Shown in pieces: positions 58,051 through 64,000 of a stretch of 64,000 bases of DNA. How positions within the stretch are numbered: the stretch's first letter is position 1; each line of letters opens with the position of its first letter. The stretch lies in contig CBDFIO010000002.1 in the NCBI GenBank assembly GCA_965248155.1, forward strand, positions 1,116,001 to 1,180,000, in the 5' to 3' direction. The stretch is from RFSX01 sp965248155. Its GTDB lineage: Bacteria > Bacteroidota > Bacteroidia > Chitinophagales > Saprospiraceae. The position numbers and the translations under genes were made by a program. The notes beneath the pieces are model-generated. The model saw nothing but the letters and a program-made list of their open reading frames with translations, was not told the DNA's origin and made no database searches.

Positions 58051-59538
58051 ATGAAAAGGAAAATCGTACTCTGGGGACACAATGAAAAGGACGAAAAGAT
58101 ACTTGTGGCTTTAGAACTCATAGCAAAAGACAACAAGGTTAATATCTACACATTTAATGAAGAGATAGCCACTGAAGAATTCTATAATAGTTTAATGGAC
58201 AAATGGAGGCTGAATAATGTAGTTGAGTTTCCAGATGGGTTCAATACAATTGAACGGCCACTTTCTGTAACTGAAAACCTTCTTCCTGATACTATAAAAG
58301 TTCAAAGAACTGATTTGATTTCGAGAGCAAAAGCAGAATGGCATTTTGTTGTCCTTTCATCAAAGTTGTATGAATTATATGGAACAGAATTGGAAGATCT
58401 AAAAGATAGGATTTCAAAATTAAAGGAATATGATAATGAAATTTGGGAAGAGATGAAATCTTTTTGGTCTAAAGTTCAAGCTCAAATATTTGAAAATAAT
58501 CTTTTCAAAAAACATGGGGAGAAGTTAAAGGAGCAAACCAACAGTTTGTTCTCTCAAATGAAGGAACTAAAAACTAAAGCCAATGCTGAGTTGGAAAAAT
58601 TATCCAAAGAAAGATTTAATACATTTTCTCAAAAACTAGATGAGATTTCAGAGAAAGTAGAGAAAGGATTAGGGTTAAGTCCAATTTTTGATGAGTTGAA
58701 GAAATTGCAAAACGAATTTAAAAATGGAGTTTTTACCAGATCGGACCGATCTAAACTATGGAAGAAAATCGATGACGCATTTAAGGTTGTAAAAGAAAAG
58801 AAATATGGGAAGCCTTCACCCAGAACTGGTAATGCAAGTCGATTACAAAGAAGGTATGATGGATTGCTTTCTGCTGTAGAAAAAATGGAGAGATCTATCG
58901 CCAGGGATCAAAAGGACATTGATTTTCAGAGTAGAAAAGCAAATGAAACCGACGGACAATTGGAAATGCAGATTAGACAAGCCAAAGCAAAAATGGTTCA
59001 GGAGAGAATTAATTCTAAGAATGATAAACTAGCAGAGATGCTGGCTACTAAGAAAGAACTGGAGCTTAAATTGGAAAAAGAAAAGTTAAAGGATCAAAAA
59101 ATTGAAGAGAAAAAGAAGATAGAAAAAGTAAAAGACGCTGTAAAAGAGAAAATTGCTCATGATATAAAAGAGAAATCTGAATCCTTGTCAGAGGAAGAGA
59201 AAAAGTTGAGAGATGCCGCCGAGGCTATTAATGAAATGCCTCATAAAAAGAAGGGACGGAAAAAGGAATCTATGATTTCAGCCATTAGCACAACTGTGGG
59301 AGAAGCCATCGAAGATGTCGTAGACACAGTTAAAGCTGTATCAGAAGTGGTGGGTGAAAAGGTCGAGGAAAAACTGGAGGAGACTAAAGGATCAATTGAT
59401 GTTGAAGAAAAAGTAGATCAGATGAAAGAGATTATTGAAGAAGTAAAGGATAAAGTAAACGAAGCAGTAGAAGATATCAAAGCCACATTTAATAACGAGC
59501 AATCAACAGATCCAGAGTCCAAATCGGAGGAAGAATAA
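58051..59538 (+). CDS. Long coiled-coil protein of unknown function
   Basis: A 495-residue, highly charged protein. Residues 1-110 are a globular domain (RKIVLWGHNEKDEKILVALE) with no recognised family. From about 115 onward it is almost entirely helical and rich in Lys/Glu (KLKEQTNSLFSQMKELKTKA, LEMQIRQAKAKMVQERIN). The last 100 residues have amphipathic 11-residue-like repeats (VEEKVDQMKEIIEEVKDKVN) resembling apolipoprotein or LEA-type helices. No signal peptide is present. Such proteins may organise the cytoplasm or bind membranes or nucleic acid; nothing here decides it. Confidence 0.65.
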   Translation: MKRKIVLWGHNEKDEKILVALELIAKDNKVNIYTFNEEIATEEFYNSLMDKWRLNNVVEFPDGFNTIERPLSVTENLLPDTIKVQRTDLISRAKAEWHFVVLSSKLYELYGTELEDLKDRISKLKEYDNEIWEEMKSFWSKVQAQIFENNLFKKHGEKLKEQTNSLFSQMKELKTKANAELEKLSKERFNTFSQKLDEISEKVEKGLGLSPIFDELKKLQNEFKNGVFTRSDRSKLWKKIDDAFKVVKEKKYGKPSPRTGNASRLQRRYDGLLSAVEKMERSIARDQKDIDFQSRKANETDGQLEMQIRQAKAKMVQERINSKNDKLAEMLATKKELELKLEKEKLKDQKIEEKKKIEKVKDAVKEKIAHDIKEKSESLSEEEKKLRDAAEAINEMPHKKKGRKKESMISAISTTVGEAIEDVVDTVKAVSEVVGEKVEEKLEETKGSIDVEEKVDQMKEIIEEVKDKVNEAVEDIKATFNNEQSTDPESKSEEE

Positions 59539-59572
59539 AAAAAAGGAGGGTTTTGTTCAAAAACCCTCCTAA
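59537..59572 (-). terminator. Terminator of the M36 protease gene
   Basis: AGGAGGGTTTT and AAAACCCTCCT form the stem around a 5-base loop. On the minus strand the stem is followed by eight T, so it stops the fungalysin gene; on the plus strand no T run follows. Confidence 0.8.
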
Positions 59573-59589
59573 AAAATTAGTCAGCATTA

Positions 59590-62500
59590 CTATTTTAAGA
59601 TCATTATTTTTTTCGTAGAAATCTGATTGTTATTCAAGATTTGAAGAACATACATTCCTGATACTAGGTCTGAAGTATTCAATGTTTTATAATTTATTCC
59701 ACTACTAATTTTCATTTGAGTATTTAAGATTTGTTGCCCATTCATTGATGATAAATTAATCATTGCATCAAAAGTAGATTCTGAATTAATATTCAATGTA
59801 ATGTAGTTTTCAGCCGGGTTCGGGTAAACTGAAAATTCCAGCCCTGCAATCTCCGATTCTTCAATCCCGGTTACAAACTGAGGATCTAGTGCTGAACTCA
59901 TTATTGCAGTACAAGCCTGATCATCTACTGTCTGGATGCAAGCTTGAGATTCATTAATAACTAAGTCTATTAGATCCAGATCATCTAAGAACCAACCTCC
60001 ATCAAGAGGAAAGGTTTCGTCGTTTTCTGTATTCCCGGCTCCAGGATTACAACCAAATCTAAACTTGAGAGATACAGTTTGACCTTTGTAAGACGATAGA
60101 TCTATGTATGAATCAATATATTCATCTGGATCTGTCCTTCCTGAAAATGCTTGTAATGCTGGAATTGCAAAAGTTGTAAATTGAAGCGGACACTCATATC
60201 CATTACGGATAAAAAGGTCTTTTACATCATTCCAGATCATACCATCCGTCGATATTTCAACAAATCCTCCATTTCTGGTAAATTCAGTATTAATTCTGTG
60301 CCAAAACCTTACTACTGGTAATTGTCCAACCACTTCGATATCATTAAATCTGATACTAGACTCCGTATTTTGGTCTAACTCCTGAACAAACCACGAACTT
60401 TCTCCTGAATAAGTTGGGAAAATTGAATTTGAATTAATGACAAAGATGTTTGTTTCTCCTTGTATTAATTCACGTTGCCACTCACTTAATTCTTCAGCTG
60501 ATTCAACTGTATTGTTAGAAAGAATAGTAGAATTAATCGAATTGTTATGTTGTACCTTGTAATATATTGTATCCCATTGTTGGCTGGCCAAAGCATCGTA
60601 GTCAAAGATAATTTGATCTCCCATGACTGTTTCAGCTCTGGTAGCGGAACCGGGTACATAAGATAATCCTTCAGGTATAATATCAGTAACAACCGCATTT
60701 TCAATCGTTTCATCTTTGTGATTGGCAACGACCAATTGAACTTCTACTTCTTCATCGAATGGAATCAAGCCGGGCATGTTTTTATAGATTTTCATTGTTT
60801 TTTGGCAAGAAGGTAATGGCGAAAAATCTTCAGAACCATCATTTCTATTATTAGAACTTCCACCATCAGCAAAGAAACCAAGACCTCGGCGTGCAAAAGC
60901 ATCCCAAACCAAACACTGATTTTCACCATTTGTATTGGCTAATTCAGCTGCGACAATGGCATTTCTTCCTTCTATAAATCCAGGATTACAAGCTTGCATT
61001 TTCATACCATCTAAAACAAGTTGCATGGCTTTAAAATTTCCGGATTCCGTATTATTCCAATCTGCATCATATTCATATTTTTCAACATATCCCCAATAAA
61101 TATCCCAGAGCATATCCACCCAAACTTCTCCAAGAGGGTGAGGTGCTGTAGTTGCTTTTATATCTCTAAAAGTCTGAGGATTAATTGACATATCAGTAGA
61201 ATAAGGAAATCTTCTTATACCAGGTCCATCTACTTCTCGACCATCGACAAAATTTCCAATTCCTCTAGGATCTGCTCCAGTATCTCCATGTTCAACAGTA
61301 AGAGCCAATGCGAAAAAATCAGACCATCCTTCACCCATAGATTCATCAGCCCCTAAGCATGATGAAGTGTTTGGACCACCTGTTAATCTGTTACTGATTC
61401 CATGTCCATATTCGTGAAATACAACCCCATTATCGAACCCGGCACTTACTTGTGCTGGTCCTTCATTGAGAATAGGAAGGATTCTCCCAATAACCGGTGT
61501 TCCTGATTCTATCGTTGCTACAATTGTATTGCAATCATTATATCCGAGAGCGAGAACAGGAATGGTTATATCCAATCCAAAATCTCCACCTCCCATACCT
61601 CCAGAAATAGGATCATTTCCGTCACTGGTTGGATCTCCACCTGCACCAGGAACATTACAAATAATAACTGCAATAGCACCTGCATCCTGAGCATGTAATG
61701 ATTTCTCACCAAATTCGCACCTTCCCCGATAGATCAATGCTATTTTTCCATCAATTTCTTCAGGATTAATCACAGGATCACAAACATTATTCGCGAATTG
61801 TGGGTCATCACTGAAAGCTGGAGCAATTTCAGCTTCGACATCAACTGAAGAATAAGTAATATCAAATCCCCAACCACCTCCAGCAGCACCATTTTGATAT
61901 GTTACATTTAATACTTCTGGTTGAGTTATGCCGAATAGTTTGGTTTGCGGGATATTCCAGCGGAACATATTCATATTTCCGTTTGAACCATCACGGGATG
62001 GTACAAAATTCGCATTGTCTGAACCTGAACCATCTAATGCATGCGCTACAACGTAATCACCATCAAGACCTCCTTTGCCATAGTTGTTGGTTTGATAATT
62101 CCCAGATACTTCATCAAATCCGGCCAGATAAGTAACATCATGGATAATGTTGTTTGAATAAAATAAATTGACAACATCAGCTTCTATACTTGAATCAGGT
62201 TCTTCGTTTATGGCGTGCGGAAAATTAAATATTAAATCCATACCGCCATCCGGTTCATTGTTCGAACTAACAAAGTCATCATCTTGATCTTCGTAAGCAT
62301 GAACATTATTTCCTCTTGTTATTGTAAATTCTGGGCCTTCTACACCGTCAATATCATGCCATCCAAAAGGAGAAGCCCCTGGATAATGTGGATCGGTTAA
62401 AAGTTCTTGTGGTCCATTTAATGGACTTTCATAAGGAACTGGATATACCAGATATTGAGCACCTTCGACAGGTGTGGTAGGAAATGGTGCGATTACCGAA

Positions 62501-63198
62501 TAATTATCTTCTTTTTGAGATGTGCGACATTCTGCATTATGATTATGATACTTATTTGGAGCATGATTGCAATAGATTGTTATGCTCTCATGATCTACTA
62601 TTTCTCCTGTTACTGCATCAATTCGTGAACTCCAACTATCAGAAGATGCTTTTTGATTTAAAGAGACATCCCATACTAAACGTACTTCTTTATCATTCAA
62701 TGGGAAATACATTTTTTGTACTATAATATTGCCCTCAGAATAGCTTGTAGAATTAAATATGTGCTGCCCATTATTTTCTCTTTTGAGAAGAGATGCATTT
62801 TCCGGATTTTTTATTCCAAGTTCGTGAGCTACATTGAGAATTGCATCTTGTGGATCAATTTTCGCTTCACTTGAATTGATCTTTTGGGACAAGGCATTAA
62901 TAAATGTATTTCCATAATGCAATATTTCGTTCTCCTTAGAAATATTTAGGTTGATAAAGGCATTATATACAGGAATGTCCTTAAATGCCTGATTGTAATA
63001 TATATGCGTGACACCATTATGCTTAGTCTGGTAAAAATCGGATATAAGCATATTAGATACATCGTCTTGATATAATTCTAGCGCTTCAAAACTGTTTTTT
63101 ATAAACGTTATGCCTATTTCATCTTTGGAAATATTCTGACTTGAAGCAAATAATGGAATCAATAAAAATGTGAGAAAGAGATATTCTATTTTTTTCAT
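59590..63198 (-). CDS. Secreted M36 (fungalysin-like) metallopeptidase with T9SS sorting domain
   Basis: A 1202-residue exported protease. Order of parts: signal peptide (IEYLFLTFLLIPLFASS), FTP-type propeptide (about 40-190), M36 catalytic domain with a PA domain inserted (about 440-560, GKIALIYRGRCEFGEKSLHA), and the zinc motif HEYGH near residue 591 (VVFHEYGHGISNRLTGGP) with a downstream Glu in DESMGEGWSDFFAL. Then a DUF11-like repeat (about 810-910), a MAM-like jelly roll (about 930-1080) and a type A sorting domain (EFSVYPNPAENYITLNI). It probably degrades extracellular protein for nutrition. An active site with all ligands suggests a functional enzyme. Confidence 0.93.
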   Translation of the reverse strand: MKKIEYLFLTFLLIPLFASSQNISKDEIGITFIKNSFEALELYQDDVSNMLISDFYQTKHNGVTHIYYNQAFKDIPVYNAFINLNISKENEILHYGNTFINALSQKINSSEAKIDPQDAILNVAHELGIKNPENASLLKRENNGQHIFNSTSYSEGNIIVQKMYFPLNDKEVRLVWDVSLNQKASSDSWSSRIDAVTGEIVDHESITIYCNHAPNKYHNHNAECRTSQKEDNYSVIAPFPTTPVEGAQYLVYPVPYESPLNGPQELLTDPHYPGASPFGWHDIDGVEGPEFTITRGNNVHAYEDQDDDFVSSNNEPDGGMDLIFNFPHAINEEPDSSIEADVVNLFYSNNIIHDVTYLAGFDEVSGNYQTNNYGKGGLDGDYVVAHALDGSGSDNANFVPSRDGSNGNMNMFRWNIPQTKLFGITQPEVLNVTYQNGAAGGGWGFDITYSSVDVEAEIAPAFSDDPQFANNVCDPVINPEEIDGKIALIYRGRCEFGEKSLHAQDAGAIAVIICNVPGAGGDPTSDGNDPISGGMGGGDFGLDITIPVLALGYNDCNTIVATIESGTPVIGRILPILNEGPAQVSAGFDNGVVFHEYGHGISNRLTGGPNTSSCLGADESMGEGWSDFFALALTVEHGDTGADPRGIGNFVDGREVDGPGIRRFPYSTDMSINPQTFRDIKATTAPHPLGEVWVDMLWDIYWGYVEKYEYDADWNNTESGNFKAMQLVLDGMKMQACNPGFIEGRNAIVAAELANTNGENQCLVWDAFARRGLGFFADGGSSNNRNDGSEDFSPLPSCQKTMKIYKNMPGLIPFDEEVEVQLVVANHKDETIENAVVTDIIPEGLSYVPGSATRAETVMGDQIIFDYDALASQQWDTIYYKVQHNNSINSTILSNNTVESAEELSEWQRELIQGETNIFVINSNSIFPTYSGESSWFVQELDQNTESSIRFNDIEVVGQLPVVRFWHRINTEFTRNGGFVEISTDGMIWNDVKDLFIRNGYECPLQFTTFAIPALQAFSGRTDPDEYIDSYIDLSSYKGQTVSLKFRFGCNPGAGNTENDETFPLDGGWFLDDLDLIDLVINESQACIQTVDDQACTAIMSSALDPQFVTGIEESEIAGLEFSVYPNPAENYITLNINSESTFDAMINLSSMNGQQILNTQMKISSGINYKTLNTSDLVSGMYVLQILNNNQISTKKIMILK

Positions 63199-63224
63199 TT
63201 TATTTAGTTGAGTGGTTGATCGGC

Positions 63225-63232
63225 CAAATATA
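63225..63232 (-). promoter_or_regulatory. -7 box of the M36 protease gene
   Basis: On the minus strand TATATTTG fits TAnnTTTG, 26 bases before the ATG. No clear -33 box. Confidence 0.45.
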
Positions 63233-63306
63233 GAAATTATAATAAGCTTTAATTAATTTGAAATTTGTATCTATAAGACATTTAGAACTATTTTTAAGCC
63301 TTGAAT

Positions 63307-64000
63307 ATGGAGAAGGATAAATTTTTAATTGGTAGAAAACCGGTATTGGATGCATTGGAGGATAATACTTCTCTTGAAAAGATATGGGTAGACAATACAT
63401 TGAAAGGAGATATTGAATCTGAACTGAGATCTAAATCCAGAAAAAGTAATATTCCACTCCAATATGTTCCTAAGGCAAAATTAAATGCATTAATTAAGAA
63501 CGCGAATCACCAAGGTGTTATAGCCCAGATGGCTCATGTAGACTACTTATCTATTGAAGATGTCTTGCCTCATATATTTGAGTCTGGAAGAACACCATTT
63601 ATTCTTGTTTTGGATGGCGTTGAAGATGTGAGGAATATCGGTGCTTTAGCGAGATCAGCTGTTTGGTTTGACATTGATGCGATTGTGGTTTCAATAAAGA
63701 GATCTGCAAGGATCAATAGTTTCGCCTACAAATCATCTGCCGGAGCAATAAAAGACATAAATATTTGTAGAGAGAATAGTTTAATTAAAGCCATTCAATA
63801 TTTGAAAGATTCGGGCTTAAAAATCGTTGTTGCAGATGGGAATAAGCCGAATTCGAAGAATGAGAACATATTTCAAGAACCAATGGCATTGGTTTTGGGT
63901 TCAGAAGAAAAAGGAGTGGTAAGGGAAGTCGTTGAACTTGCTGATCACTTTATAAGTATATCTGGAACAAGAAGAGTTGAATCTCTTAATGTTTCAGTTG
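63307..64000 (+). CDS. rlmB: 23S rRNA 2'-O-ribose methyltransferase RlmB-like (partial)
   Basis: The first 231 codons of a TrmH/SpoU-family methyltransferase, cut by the window edge. An N-terminal L30e-like substrate domain (DKFLIGRKPVLDALED) is followed by the SPOUT knot: motif 1 LDGVEDVRNIGALARSA, motif 2 MALVLGSEEKGV, and the start of motif 3 (RVESLNVSV). The two-domain layout is that of RlmB, which methylates G2251 of 23S rRNA, though other TrmH paralogues share it. It is divergent from the M36 protease gene. Confidence 0.9.
   Translation, partial: MEKDKFLIGRKPVLDALEDNTSLEKIWVDNTLKGDIESELRSKSRKSNIPLQYVPKAKLNALIKNANHQGVIAQMAHVDYLSIEDVLPHIFESGRTPFILVLDGVEDVRNIGALARSAVWFDIDAIVVSIKRSARINSFAYKSSAGAIKDINICRENSLIKAIQYLKDSGLKIVVADGNKPNSKNENIFQEPMALVLGSEEKGVVREVVELADHFISISGTRRVESLNVSV

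Noticed and set aside
59537..59572. Terminator of the coiled-coil protein gene on the plus strand
   Set aside because: The T run is on the minus strand only; after the hairpin on the plus strand there is an A run, so it mainly serves the M36 protease gene.

Overview
The window looks like a chromosomal segment of an AT-rich member of the Bacteroidota, most plausibly a Saprospiraceae-like marine or sludge bacterium. The support is indirect but consistent. There are many very large exported proteins with C-terminal type IX secretion (T9SS) sorting domains, SprB-type, DUF11, PKD-like and lamin-tail repeats. A DUF5103-type T9SS plug protein, a bacteroidotal GGGP synthase and several promoters of the TAnnTTTG type are also present. 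No 16S or 23S gene is present, so the taxonomy is inference.

Layout. 1-9.7 kb: a divergent tesA / ybbA-ybbP cluster, a FadL-like outer-membrane barrel, a beta/gamma-crystallin-bearing protein and a CotH kinase-like protein. 9.8-13.3 kb: a CAU tRNA followed by a decayed mobile island. The island holds four covarying palindromes, an excisionase-like HTH gene, a Rep-like gene and a short MobC-like stub, and it is cut off by an IS3-family element. 13.3-21.4 kb: a giant T9SS cargo gene that has lost its 5' end at that IS. 21.5-24.5 kb: small unknown genes, including one gene broken by two frameshifts. 24.8-34.6 kb: housekeeping genes (GGGP synthase, rsgA, RND/MMPL exporter, rnhB, PfkB kinase, aminopeptidase P, rpoN). 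34.7-43.4 kb: a junkyard of mobile elements (truncated IS3 copy, IS5/IS1182-like remnant, IS1595) with a broken flippase, a beheaded SprB-repeat cargo gene and an rsmE gene split by IS1595. 43.6-64 kb: rseP, hscB, an HNH/HTH protein, a STAS protein, the T9SS plug, an ECF sigma factor with its membrane partner, a tandem-repeat cargo gene, a four-gene operon (LTD protein, EEP phosphatase, GNAT, DNA-3-methyladenine glycosylase), asd, a coiled-coil protein, an M36 fungalysin and the start of rlmB.

Common threads. Surface biology is dominated by T9SS export (plug protein plus at least five cargo proteins, one of them a secreted protease). Envelope maintenance is represented by RseP, an ECF sigma factor, the RND exporter and the YbbA/YbbP-type transporter. 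The accessory parts are in active decay: two nearly identical IS3 copies lie in opposite orientation 22.8 kb apart, several genes end at IS borders without target duplications, and at least five genes carry single-base indels in A runs. The most interesting unexplained structure is the array of four compensated palindromes upstream of the island's HTH gene. The clearest rearrangement is the rsmE/IS1595/SprB-gene chimera.
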